NCBI GenBank assembly: GCA_036346255.1
Contig: CM070633.1
Coordinates: 6,510,001 to 6,574,000, forward strand
Source: Ampelocalamus luodianensis
Lineage: Eukaryota; Streptophyta; Magnoliopsida; Poales; Poaceae
Direction: 5' to 3'
Length of the DNA stretch: 64,000 nt
Part shown: in pieces, positions 46,101 through 58,300 of the stretch
Numbering within the stretch: position 1 is the stretch's first letter
How the letters are laid out: every line of letters starts with the position of its first letter
Notes under the pieces: generated by a model
Seen by the model: the letters and a program-made list of their open reading frames with translations, nothing else
Told to the model about the DNA's origin: nothing
Databases searched by the model: none
Made by a program: the position numbers and the translations under genes

Positions 46101-47161
46101 TCATAATTCACAAACTATGTTGTCTTAAGATGCTATATCCCTATGTAAGATCACGAGCAACTTATTTTTATATCAAAGAATCCTCAAGTATATCTTAATT
46201 CTTCATCTGCCAAGTTATATTTGTTTTATGTTCTTAGATACCAGTAAAATCTGCATGATGTTTATTTCAAGAAATGATGTTGTACTGTTCACTTGTACAT
46301 TGGGATGCAAGCTTAGAACCTTCATTTTCTCTTCATATCCCCATCAAGAATGCACCTTTTTTATTTTTGGATGGGTTTGCTGCTTCTTAAATTATCTAGT
46401 AACATTCGGGAACATAGTTATTTTGATCTAGTAGGAACAAACTAATCAGTTGGTGTTTAACTTCTTTCGCAATGATGTTCCTTTCCTTACACTCTTTCTG
46501 TTTGGTATATCACTGTCTGTTTACTCTCTTGTTTGATACTTGAAAATGTTGATATTCCAGGCTGAAAGGATTGATTGATGATTTCAGACATTAGGATATT
46601 TGCTTGGGAGACGAAGAAGGACAATAAATGAAGCAAAATTGATAGAAATACATAGAATTTTACATTCTAAGGCTAGATGATGTATGAAGTGGTGTATTGA
46701 CAAATTCAAGTTGTACTTACGAATGATGCAAATAATGTATTCTGAGATTTTTCTCTAATAATATTTTCTGAGTTATTTCTCTATGCAATGGAATAATTGT
46801 TTCATGGTATCTTCTTATTGTCAATTATTAAATTGGAACATTTTGAAGTACCAAAATATCCCGGGTTGAAAATAATGAAACATGTTGCAATGCTTATATA
46901 TTTTGCAAATAAAACAATTTAATAATTTGCTTATAGAAGGTACCAACGCATAAAAGTATTGCTACAACCTTATATATGTGTTGCAAGATGGCAACGCTTC
47001 TTCTTGTATGTTACCAACGCTTAAATATGAGTTGTGATAGATCCTTGCAACGGCAATAATAGCAACGCATAGACAATGCGTTGGTATAGACCGTTACAAC
47101 GCTTATGTAGACTTTTAGCAATGCATGTATGCGTTGGTAAAGGGGTGTTTCTGTTGTAGTT
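43184..47161. mobile_element. CACTA transposon inserted in the SIRE-like reverse transcriptase gene
   Basis: 3978 bp. The left end is CACTACAACACC; the complement of the right end is AACTACAACAGAAAC. Both lead into CCAACGCATAC. A perfect target duplication AAT lies at 43181-43183 and 47162-47164. Subterminal AACGC(A/T) repeats are clear at 46945-47145. No transposase frame is visible, so it is non-autonomous. Positions 43330-44080 are GC- and CCG-rich with short Pro/Arg-rich frames that may be captured gene pieces; 44080-46900 is AT-rich, without recognisable genes. Confidence 0.88.
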
Positions 47162-49160
47162 AATAAAGGTACATTCTTTCAGTTGCTTGAGTTGAAGACC
47201 AAGGAAGAAAGTCAGTTCGCCCATCATGCTCATCTTGAATTCCCTACTCATAGAATCTGAAAATCTGGACACCAACGCATGAGAAGAACCACCGAATATG
47301 ATATCATCCACATAAATCTGAACCAATAAAAAGTCACTGCCATGCCTGAGAGTGAACAAAGTTTTATCTACCAAACCCATTTTGAAATAATTTTTAAGCA
47401 AGAAACTCTTAAGCCTATCATACCAAGCTCTAAGGGCTTGTTTCAATCCATACAAGGCTTTGGAGAGTTTAAAAACATGGTTTGGGAACTTGTGATGTTC
47501 AAAGCCAGGAGGTTGCTTGATATAGACCTCTTCTTCTATGAAACCATTAAGAAAAACACTTTTGACATCCATTTGAAAAAGCTTAAAACCCTTGGATGCT
47601 GCAAATGCTAACAAAATACGAATGACTTCTAATCTAGCTACAAGAGCAATGGTCTCTTCAAAATCTAAGCCTTCTACCTGGGAATAACCTTGAGCTACAA
47701 GCCTAGCCTTGTTGCGAACTACTAACCCATCTTCACTTTGCTTATTTTTGAAAACCCATTTTGTTCCAATTCCATTATGATTAGGTGGAGGTTCAACTAA
47801 GGTCCATACTTTGCTTCTTTCAAAAATTTTAAGCTCTTCATGCATGACATTGACCCAAGAAGAATCAGATAAAGCATGGGTGACATCTCGGGGTTCAAAA
47901 GACGCGAGGAAAGCAGAATGTGTATGTGAATCTGGAGAAATAAACCTGGAGCGAGTGACTCGCTCATGAAGATCCCCAATCATCTGCTCAGGTGGGTGTC
48001 GTCGCTGGATATGAAGAGGAGGTCCTGGTGCAGAAGTGGCCTCTACCTCATGGGCTGTGGAGGTAGGAGCAGAGCCACTCACATCGTCGGTGAAGGTAGG
48101 AGGAGGCTGCTCAGTTAAAACTGGAGAAGTAGAAGCAGACTCTCCAACCATCTCAGAAGAGACTAGAGGATGGATTGGATCCTCATCCTCAGAGTCATCG
48201 TCGACGAAGATGCTTTCTCGAATATCAGAAACCTGTGTACCTACAGTATCGGGTCTAGTACCAAGACTAGCCTCATCAAAAGTGACTTCGCAAGTCTCAA
48301 TAATTTTGTTAGTATCCAAATTAAATACACTATAGCCACGAGAATGAGCAGGATATCCAAGAAATATGCCATCAGAACATCTTGATTCAAATTTATCAAG
48401 GTTGCCATGTCTAAGAATGAAGTATTTGCAACCAAAAATCTTGAAATGAGAGACTTTAGGCCTATGACCAAATCTAAGCTCAAAAGAAGTCTTGCCAATA
48501 ATAGATCTCAAGAACACCCTATTTGACACATATCAAGCAGTAGAGATTGCCTCAGCCCAAAACCTCCTAGGTGTGGAATGCTCATCTAGCATGGTCCTAG
48601 CCATCTCTACAAGGGTTATGTTCTTCCTCTCTACAACCCCATTCTGCTGGGGAACTCTAGATGAAGAAAACTGGTGCTCAAATCCCCTATCAGAACAGAA
48701 GGTGGCAAAGAAAGAGTTCTTGAATTCTGTCCAATTGTCACTCCTAATGGCTCTCAAGGCTCTAGGAAGGTCAATAGCAAGTCTAAGGACCAGCTCTCTA
48801 AAGAAACCAAAAGCCTCATCCTTAGAAACTAGAAAATAAACCCATGAATACCTGGAGTAATCATTCACAATGACAAGCACATACCACTTCCCTCCTACAG
48901 ATTGGACTCTAGAGGGGCCAACCGTGTCTAAGTGTAAAAGCTGACTAGGTCCATCAGTCATCACTAACGTAAGAGGTGGATGAGAGGCAAAAACCATCTT
49001 ACCATGTCTACAGGGAGCGCACACTAGGTCTCTAACAGCCTTCAGCCTAGGCAAACCTCTAATCAAATCCTTGCTACTGACTCTAGTCAAGTGGTCGAAG
49101 CCTATGTGTCCAAGCCTACGATGCCACAACACTAGATCATGGGAGTCAAAAGCCACAAGA
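47162..49160 (-). pseudogene. SIRE-like integrase and reverse transcriptase (N-terminal part)
   Basis: Nearly intact. The GAG-pre-integrase block LVLWHRRLGHIGFDHL starts near 49130. The integrase triad is kept: LDTVGPSRV (D), IRSDNWTEF (D) and QQNGVVERKN (E). A TGA at about 48531 interrupts ISTA-YVSNRV, where Cys is expected. RT follows: [13 protein letters not shown], then [56 protein letters not shown] and [11 protein letters not shown] (both catalytic Asp present). It ends at ECTF next to the CACTA element. The 502-codon frame after the TGA is the longest in the window. Confidence 0.9.
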
Positions 49161-49480
49161 CACCTAGGGCTAGAGGAAGAAGAGATACTGAAATCAGCAC
49201 TAAAGATCCTCTCAAACCTAGTGATCCCAAAGACATGCTCACCTGAGGAGTCCAGAACTCTACACTCACCACTCTTAAACCTTACCTCGGACCCTCATCA
49301 AGCGGTGAGAAGCAGATAGCGATTATACCTCAGCTTACTTACCAAAGCGATGTCCTTAAGCATGAACTTGTTGTTGACGCGCACTATGCCCTTGGCTGTC
49401 ACGTTCCCGGTAGAAGCATCCCCAAATGTGATCAACTCATTGCCGGATGCACTTGTGAGGGAGGAGAACTATCTAGAATC

Positions 49481-49510
49481 TCCAGTCATGTGTTGAGAAC
49501 ATCCAGAGTC
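49481..49510 (-). other. SIRE-like protease active site
   Basis: The minus strand encodes DSGCSQHMTG, the copia aspartic-protease signature. It is in the same frame as integrase and RT (the distance to the ORF at 49156 is a multiple of three). A stop follows shortly downstream in the linker (about 49319). Confidence 0.8.
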
Positions 49511-49820
49511 AACAAGCCATATGTCCTCCTTCCTTGCACGACGGACCTACATGGCATAAGCAGGGAACATCTGTGCCTCAGTAATGGGGTTAGTGATAAA
49601 AGACTTGAGAATCCAGTACTGAGCCACACGATGCTAGGGAACACCAACAGAAGCAGCAATAAAATGGTTAGGAGAAACATCATAAGAATGCACACGCAAA
49701 ACACCTAGACCTCTCCGAATCGACCTACCAAAAGGTCAGTACTCCCCCTGTCTAGATGCTACCCGTGGTCTATCCTCATGATATCCTAATCTAAAATGCT
49801 GCCTAGAGCGACCAAAAGAG

Positions 49821-52112
49821 TTAAAAAAAGTCATCTACAAACCTAGGCCTATGTCTAGCAGGAAGGGTAGGCTGCCTGGCTCTAGAGACTGTAGCAGGTG
49901 AAGGAACTCCTCTAATGGACCTCAAAGCACTCTTCCTCTCCTTCCTCTCAATCTTGGATCTACAGAAGCAGAACTCAACAATGTGGCCATCCTTCTTGCA
50001 GAAGGTGCAATGGTACTTGACATTTTGAGGGGTCTGACCTGCTGAAGTAGAAACACCTGTCTTGCTAGAAAGAGTTTGGGCAAAACCTACAGGTCTAAAG
50101 ACAATCTTAGATGGTTCAGGGAGTTCTACCTCAAACAAGCCACTCTCAACAGCCCTCATAACCTTAGATGGGTGAATCTTGGAATGCTCTAATGAGTTAA
50201 ATCCTATGCCACTATTCTTAACACTCACCTTAGATTTATCAAGAATCATGTTGAGGCTCTTCTCCCCACTAGCAAATCTCTCGAGAGTCCTTTTGAGGTA
50301 GTCATTTTCTTTGGCTAGGTCCTCACATGTAGCACACTTTCTTGACTTGATTGCCTCATCATACTCACTCTTAAGAAGGGCTATCTCAACTTTCAATGCC
50401 TCACAAGACACATAATAGGAATCTCTAATTCTATTCAACTGCTCCTTAAATTTGTCTCTAAATGCCTCTGGTATCTTATCAACATTTGTCCCAACTTCAG
50501 TACACAAGACATAACAAGTAGAGTCAATAATTTTCTTGGATGTAGTCATGGTAATGGATTGTTCAATTTTGGCTTTCTCCTCTAAAGTCTTGTTTAGAGC
50601 GTCATTCTCAATTATGAGTTTAAGACAATTTTCACATGAGACAGTTTTAGAATAAAGGACCATTTCAGTCATTTCCTTCATTTTAATCTTGTTTTTCTCA
50701 CAATGAGAGCAAGTATGATTACGATCAAATTTTTACAATTTCTTAGTAGCGCTATCCAATTTCAATTCAAGCAAAGCACAATTAGAGCATAGTGAAGGAC
50801 TAGCATTTACAGGAGTCACATCTAGAGCAATAGCATCCATGCACACAGGACTACATTTGAGAGATTCTAGTTCATCTAGAGTATCTTTTAGTTGATTTGC
50901 AACAGAGGAATGAGCAGATTTCAAATTAGTCAAATCATCAAGCAAGCTAGAGCAAGAATCACAATCATCAGCAGGATTAATGGATTTGAGCTTAACAACT
51001 TCCAGGTTCAAATTTTCAATCATGTTATCCTGTTTCTTAATCATTCTAGCTTGCTTTAGTTTTTGTTCAGCAACAACCAAAGCACGTTTCATATCATTGA
51101 GTGAGGGACATACCTCATCGGGATCACTGAAAGGGTCGTCGTTGTTAGAGGAGTCGACGTTGTGCAAGTCCTTGGCCATGAAGCACATGCCAGTGAAATC
51201 CCGAGCCTTCTTCTTGCTGTGGGAGTCATCGTCGTCGTCCTCCATCTCCGAGTCCACATTGCTCATATCAACACAAGAGCGGCAAGGACCTGGCTGACAA
51301 ACTTGTGATAGTTGGGCTTCTTAGCTTTTGCATCCTTAGCTTGAGGACGCTTCCGAGAGTCCTTCTCCACCTTGCCCTTCAGCTTGGGGCACTTGGAGCA
51401 AATGTGGATTGGCTCACCACACTCAAAGCAAGTGACAGGGCCGCCTCTCCTTCTGTTCCTCACCTTGTTGTAGACTCTCGAGCATTTTGTGGATAGGAGA
51501 GCTAAATCATCCTCAGGTAGCTTCTCTAGCTGCTCATCAATCAAAGAATGCAAAGCGGATAAAGAAAAACCAAATGAGCCAAAATCCAAAGAATCAGACG
51601 AGGTACCCTTAGATAGGTCGACCACTAAAACCATCGACTCTGTCTTGGGGAGACGCGAGATAAAGTCAATCTCATGTGTCTTCAACCTCGAGTAGAGCTT
51701 ATCCATAGTAAGCTCATTCATGACAGTGTTGTCATTGATGGAAGTGATCTTCATCCCCCAGACCTTCACATCAAGAGCACCCAAGAGCCGGCGTGCATTC
51801 TCAGACTCAGTAAAAACAAGATCCACAGTGCGAAGATCATGAAGGATTTTGGAGAACCTTCCCCACAGCTCATCTAAAGATTCACCAGGCTTTTACTCGA
51901 TCTTTGAGTATTCTTTCTTGAGTTGGTTCTATCCCACTTCCTTGATCGCAGTAGAGCCCTCGTGGTAGTCACAAAGGGTCTTCCAGATCTCGTGAGCAGA
52001 CCTCAAATGAGTCACGCGCTCAAACTCGGATCGACTAAGACCTTGTGACACCACATGATACGGGGGAGGCCCAATCTTCTCAATGAGGAACCGTGGATAG
52101 TTGATGCGAAGT
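49821..52112 (-). pseudogene. SIRE-like gag with two zinc knuckles and a coiled-coil segment
   Basis: Read leftward, about 52110-51830 carries SRSEFERVTHLRSAHEIWKT and ESLDELWGRFSKIL with two stops. 51826-51263 continues with NELTMDKLYSRLKTHEIDF and the knuckle CFECGEPIHICSKC. A one-base shift then moves to 51266-50733, an acidic start (SEMEDDDDDSHSKKKAR) and a long heptad-like helix. 50681-49821 continues the helix and ends with a second knuckle, CTFCKKDGHIVEFC. This long gag with a helical middle is usual for SIRE-like elements (family knowledge). It is defective through the stops, the shift near 51265 and another before the protease. Confidence 0.82.
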
Positions 52113-53390
52113 AGACGATGTCGCTAGCTGAACACTCGCGCCAATGCACGAACCCTCAACTCTTTGGATAACGTCCAAACGCACCGGATAATTATTCGTC
52201 GTGAGACCACGAACGCCAAGTCCCCAATTCCCAGTGGAACGATGGCTTGACCTTGAATTGCAGAACGAACCAATGGATCGCCTAGTCCTCTCTCAAAGTC
52301 CTCGCATGAACTCTGGTTTTAGAAAGAACAAGCAATAGCTATGTTTCAATTCTTATGCATAAACTGGTCTAATGAATACAAAGGAGGGGCAAGGGTACTT
52401 AAGGCTCCCTCCATGACTCACGAACGTCCTAGGGCCGGCTACACATGCCGAATCAAACACCAATTCGGCTAAGACCCAAGAACACACAAAAATGAAAACC
52501 TAGCTTAAATCCGTCACATTGTTTTGGCCATAGTGGTGCGACCGTAAGTCTTCTAAAGCTGGTGCCATACCCATTATGTGGGCCTTGGAATAAGCTTTCA
52601 AACAAGTCCAAGAACACCCCAATTGGACTCCATATGCAAAAGTTATGGCGTTTTTATTGCAGGCCTGTTGGGCTGTCCCGAACCGAATCCGAATTGAATT
52701 CTGAATTGATTCCGAGATGAATTCCGGTTGGACTTGTGACAGATCCGAATTGGACTTGAATTCTTGGGCTTTTTTAGGTAGGTTTACTCGGTGATAACTT
52801 CTTTACCCGTAGTTAGATTCGTTTTCTTTCCTATCATCCATTAAACCAAAAATTGCAATACCAAAACCATAGTTTAATCTATTATTTCTTGTGTGTTTAG
52901 TTAAGTTTTCATCCATTAGAGTTTTGTTTTAATGCTAATCCTTGTGTTTCCATTGCGTAGCTTAATCTTTGTCGAAAATTGCTGATTGAACTCCCTCAAT
53001 TAGCACCAAAAAATTTTATTTCGGCCTTGTTTTGGAGCATGCTCGGTTTGGGGCAAAAACCCTAGCTGGTTTATCCTTCAACCCGTGTGTTGTTGCCGTG
53101 GGAAGAAGAGAAGCCAGCCATCCCACAAACCCTAGCCGCCTTTGGCCGCGCCACCGTCTTGCGAGCACAATCCGAGACAGTGTTGTTTCCTTATCCGAAC
53201 TCCTTGGTGGGACTAGAGTCCGAATCAACCTCTAGCTCAAACACAATCCGAGTCCAATTGCTCCAACTTGTGTTTCGGCCACTACATCATAGCCGGCCGA
53301 ACCACATTTGGTGTCTTTTTATATCCTTTCATCTTGAGACTAGCTATTGATATTGCCTTAGGCTGCTCATTGAACTTTGTTTACACTTTG
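52113..53390 (-). mobile_element. LTR-like segment of uncertain origin
   Basis: Non-coding. Blocks such as AAGTCCAAGAACACCCCAAT and AAAGTTATGGCG, in the same order and orientation as on the plus strand of 5241-6229, suggest a gypsy LTR reading on the minus strand (about 52113-52790). The part from 52800 to 53390 changes character and may be the LTR or leader of the plus-strand gypsy element that follows. I could not find LTR ends or a target duplication, so the boundaries, including the end of the SIRE-like gag, are approximate. Confidence 0.35.
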
Positions 53391-54376
53391 CTGAATTGTG
53401 GACATTACGCAAACACGAGAGTAGCGCAAAATACGTTCGACCATTGAAAGAAGAGAGAAAAGAAGAGCAAAAGGCAGCCACATATAGAAAGAACCGCGGC
53501 ATTAAAAAAAACAGTGAGCGAAAAGCTAACTTTTGCATACGACCTCCGATTTGAACGTTTCTTGATCCGTTGAAAAGGAAACGAGAAGATAGAGTGAAAA
53601 AAGAAGTCTGGGGAATCTGGAGATTTTATCTACGTGTACGCACCCGGGCACACGCGCGGAAACCTCGACCCCAAAAAACGTCGTTTAGGGCCTCAAAACG
53701 GGCCCACAAACCGAGAAAAATTCAAGTTTCTCGGAATTTGCTCAAAATTGACAGAGGCCTTTCACAAGTGATTCTAAGGTTCCCCGTGCAGACAGCACCT
53801 TTTTTCGAGGTCAACCGCGCATAATTTCAGCTGCTACAGTACCGAGTCACATTTTCAGATTGTGTTTTTCAATTTTCTTTGAGCAGTCTTGTGCCCTACT
53901 TTATTCCATTGCAATTGGCTAGCGTCTATCCTAGTACTTGGTGCAAAACGAGCTGGTTTCATCTCTTTTTCTGATTGATTCTCATTAGCTCATTCCTTTG
54001 TTTGCATTAAGTTCCATTTATCTTTGCGTGCGCGTTCATACACTTCTCTTAAACCTATTGGATCAGCACATAGGCAAAATACTCTAGCTTGGATCATTAC
54101 TTAGCTTTACAATACCTTGAATATCAGATTGCATAGGATATACACTTACCTTTCCAAGCTCCACCTACACCCATTTGTGTATACCCTTTCTCTTGGTTAC
54201 GCTCATACATTACCGGGTTGAGGTCGTTCGCTGTCACAACTGTCGATTTGTCGTCCTTGATTCACTTTGGAACGGTAAGCTTATCTTGTTTTCAGGACTG
54301 TGAGTTGCGAGCGTAGAGAGAGCTTTTGTTTTACTAACCCAGATATAACATTGTTTCGTGTTTGTGAGTTGTTGCC
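53391..54376 (+). other. Leader of a plus-strand gypsy element
   Basis: 53530-53800 matches the reverse complement of the gypsy leader at 11340-11640: CTTTTGCATACGACCTCCGA, then CTTGATCCGTTG, GGGCCTCAAAACGGGCCCAC and TTCTAAGGTTCCCCGT. The rest runs to the gag start codon without a coding frame. Confidence 0.65.
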
Positions 54377-55311
54377 ATGTCAGGTCACGAGGAGGATCCA
54401 CCTAATCCGGAGGCGTCGGTTACGTGGACCGAGTACACTCGGTTACGCGAGATGCTACAAAAATAACTTCATGATGGTGACAATGGCGTGCGCGATGAGC
54501 TCGGGGAAGTTCAGACTGGACTAAACACTCTCGGGGAGGAGGTCACACAATTGCGTACGGCCATCAACAATAACTTCCTAGAGCTGTGTGCCATGTTCGC
54601 ACACCACAATCTACATGGGGGTGCGCAAGCTGATGACACGAGTGTGCACGGCCCTCCGGCCGTTTTGCACAATGAGACCGAGGAGGAGCGTGCTATTCGT
54701 GTGGATGAGGAGCGACGACAGCGACAGGCGCGTCGCATGGCGGTGCCACCAAACGGGCGTGGCTGAGGCAACGACGGCCAGGGTGGAGGCGCACCACAGG
54801 GTGCCCACAGAGGAGGTGTGCATCGTGTACCTCGTAGCTGGGCTGATGAGGTCGAGCAATGGGATGACGATATCCCCGTCGACGACGATGACCGACAGCG
54901 CCACCACTGCAACAACATGTAGCGTCCTCGACACGAAGACGCCGAGGATTTTGTCACTAAGCCCAAATTTAATCTTCCTATATTTTCAGGTGGTACAGAT
55001 GTGGAACAATACCTCACTTGGGAGCTGAAAGTTGATAAGTTGTTTCGGATGAACAACTATTCCAATAAGAAGAAGCTGTTGCTTGCGTCCAATGGCTTGG
55101 ATGATTATGCCACACATTGGTGGGAGCAGTTCATCCGTAAGCGCATGAAACACCATAAGTTGCCGATTATCACCTGGGAGCAGATGAAGCAGCATTTGCG
55201 GGCACGCTTTGTACCTCGCCACTACAAGCGCTCACTATTTGAGAAGTTAACAGGGCTGCGACAAGGTATGAGATCAATTCATGAATATCATAAGGAAATA
55301 GAGACTATCAT
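54377..55311 (+). pseudogene. gypsy gag, plus strand, with three stop codons and a cut end
   Basis: From ATG 54377 one frame runs to 55311. It reads MSGHEEDPPNPEASVTWTEY, then ELGEVQTGLNTLGEEVTQLR, PKFNLPIFSGGTDVEQYLTW, THWWEQFIRK, HLRARFVPRHYKRSLFEKL and GLRQGMRSIHEYHKEIE, the same gag type as at 9790-10488. Stops occur at 54464-54466 (TAA), 54764-54766 (TGA) and near 54919 (TAG). The frame itself is never shifted. At 55311 it is cut by the 55312 LTR; the rest of the element is not in view. Confidence 0.85.
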
Positions 55312-58300
55312 TGTGGGGACCCCGGGGTTTATTTAACTCGTATACTTCCCAGAAGTGCAGTATACATACCCCGATACAAACATAAGCATCAATTCCATTC
55401 ATCACATAGAACCAAAACGATACAGACGAAGAAAAGATATACATTAATTAAACGAGTCATTACAAAGGGGCCTTTCGGCTAAATGACAATAAACACAGTA
55501 AATAGCGTGAAACAAAGCGCCATAAGATGGGTGAACCAAAGAGCCAACCGGTGTGTCTTTACCCACAAGGCAACCGGCCAGGACGCTGGCTACTCGCTCT
55601 CCCAACCCAAGCACATCTCGCGAAGTACCTTGGCTTATGAGCAACCTCCTTTGCAACAAAAGATTAGCATGCAAAGCATGTGAGTACATCAACTTGTACT
55701 GCAAGGCGGCGTGTGAGATAACGAGAACTATAATGTAGCTATATGCGAATTTGTTTAATTGGAGGCCATATGGTTTATTTAAGCATAAAGCAACATTTAT
55801 TTGCAATAATGTAATACATTTAAAAGCAAGTTTACAATTCATTTTTAAATGTTCAAATAATCGCAATCGACCAAGTATACAATAAGTAAAGAGCACCAAC
55901 ACACAGAAGTGACTCGCCCAAGTCACCACAACAATAGCATGAACTCCCGTTCATACCACCCGTCAAGTTTTAAGTTTTTAAATAGGTTATAACACTAGCT
56001 CTTGAAAAGCTTACCCAAGCGCGTCCATAACCTAGGACGAGGCTATTCGAATAGATTTATCCCTGCAGGGTGTACCACTTTACCCACACTTGGACCGCCT
56101 TTAAGCCACATGATTGACCCACTACCGTAGGTAGGTAAGCCTGACTAAGTCCTCGAGACTTTTCCAATATTGTGTACTAGGCACGACCGCTCGTATGGAC
56201 CGAAATCCATACGCTCGTTGCCCAGAAAAAGACAAGCGCCACAAAGGCCCGGCCTTTTCGGACAAGCGCAGCGCTCCCAAACACAAAACCACACGCCACC
56301 CGCCCTAGCACGCCAAAGTACTCAGTCAAGAGGGTTCCATATGCCCCTAGTGTGGTTAATACGCAAATAAATGCGAGTAACGGGGACTCACAAGATGCTC
56401 GGTCCTTAATTGACCGGGCACCAATCCGGTCACACCCAAGAAAGAATCACACCAACATACCATTGTGCCAGCGTCGAAACCAGTTTTCATTTTCATTTTA
56501 GTTTTAAGTGGCAAAATTAATCAAGGCACCAAACACCAAGTGTTGGACAATAATAGTAATAGTAGTTGTGTGATCGGACCACCAAGCGAGCCGATGATCG
56601 CCCAATACTACCGACACTAAGCGTGGCTAAGCAAATTAACACGTGACTACTAAGTGATGGGGCTCCACCATGAACCCTAACCACAACAAATAACCTAGGC
56701 TCATGGTAGTAGAGGAATAAACATTTAGCTCTGAGGATGCAACTAAAGGATTTCTAACCACAATTTAACACAAATTAGCAATGCATACATACAGTTGAAG
56801 CAAAGTATTAAACTTTGAAAATAATAGGATTAAGGGATATGATCAAACTGCTTGCTGGCTGCTGTTGCTCAAGAGGTTGCTCTGATGTGCTATCGGGCTT
56901 AACGAACTCTTCGTCACCTATCCGCGCAATTAAATACAAGGCAAAAGAGCAATAAGGCAATAAACCCTAATCACAAAATTTGAGCAAAAAGCATCCAAAA
57001 GACACAAACTTTATACACAAGGTAAAACCAGCACCTATCTAGACATAGAATCTGGAAAAACTCAATTTGGATTAGTGGTGCAAAAGATATTAACTAAATA
57101 GTGATTTTTTGGCAAGAATTAGGTACTGTAGCAAAAATATTTTCTAGAAAGATTTTGAAGCTGAAATTTTTATGGTAGCTATCTACTGGTATAGAGGTAA
57201 CCCATATAAAATTTCAGGTCATTTGGAGTTATATTGCAAAAGTTATAATTTTTATGGTTTAACAGGGTATTAAAACTAAATTTTAGTCCTTATGATTTTG
57301 ACAACAGTAGAATTTATGAAACTAATTTTCCTAGCAATTATACTATCAGAGGAAACTACTCCAATTGGATTCATACAAAAATGAGCTATAGATAAAAAGA
57401 TATGCATTTTACAAGCCTGCTAAAAGTTCTGAAAAACAGTATTAAGTTCACTTGTTTACTATTTTTGAAAATGGTTTTCCAGGTTTGATCATGGTCTAAA
57501 ATTATTTTTCTATTTAAGTTCAAGTTATATGGAAGCTAACAAAATTGGAATCACCTAAGTTGGAGCTAAGACGACAAAGATATGAAAATGAGAAGGCACT
57601 AACATTTTTCTGTTTTGAGACTTGGCCAAAGCGAAAGTTTTCTAACTCATAACGGCGTGGTCGCATATGAGTCGTTGATTACGAATCGGACGGCTCAGGC
57701 GTCGGGGTTCAAACACATGCTTGCGGGGGGCGAGGCGGACCGCTCATCTCGAGATGGATGGCCCGCGAGACCACGTCGCCGCGGCGATGGAGTTCGTCGG
57801 ACAGCGGGGCGCGAACTCGAGCTCGCCGGGCGTGCGCCGGCGAGGCGCAAGCGGGCGGGAAGGAGTTAAAGCGAAACCTCGCTGTGCGAACCGGATGGCA
57901 CGGCGGCGAGGCCAATGGTGGCGGGCCTTGGCGTGCGCGGCGAAGCGGAGGGTGTGCTACGGCAGCGAAAAAAGAAGCGCCACGCTACGCGCAAATGGGC
58001 GAGTGCACAAACTATAACGAGTCCTAAGGACTTAAAGTGACCGGCCGGAGCCCATATGGTAGCCGCGGCCGAGGCTAACGGCGGCGGCGCGGCGAAACAA
58101 AGAAACACGGCCGCGGTGCGGCAAAAGCCAAGCGGAGAAGAGCTCAAGCTCACGGGGGCCTCGGGAGGTTGATGGCGCTTCTCGGCGGCGGAGGAGGCTG
58201 GAGGCGGCCGGCGGCGAAGACCGGTGGCGATGCTAGGAGGTCCGGCGGTGCCGGCAACTGGGAGACATTGAGCCCCAATGAGTGGTGGCACTAGATAGAG

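Larger units (their letters stand above)
39283..52112 (-). mobile_element. SIRE/Maximus-like Ty1/copia retrotransposon, split by a CACTA element
   Basis: From right to left on the minus strand: a long gag (from about 52110), protease, integrase, RT, RNase H, a 1.5-kb non-coding tail, a polypurine tract (complement of ATCTCCCCCTTGATG, 40897-40911) and a 1614-bp 3' LTR (39283-40896). From protease to RNase H everything shares one reading frame once the CACTA element is removed. The 5' LTR is not in view: the gag end runs into foreign LTR-like sequence at about 52113. The base order (gag-PR-IN-RT-RH), long gag and CAAGGGGGAGAT-type tract suggest the SIRE/Maximus lineage (inference). Confidence 0.85.

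Noticed and set aside
54511..55056. 181-codon minus-strand frame.
   Set aside because: Antisense of the plus-strand gypsy gag, which has clear family motifs.
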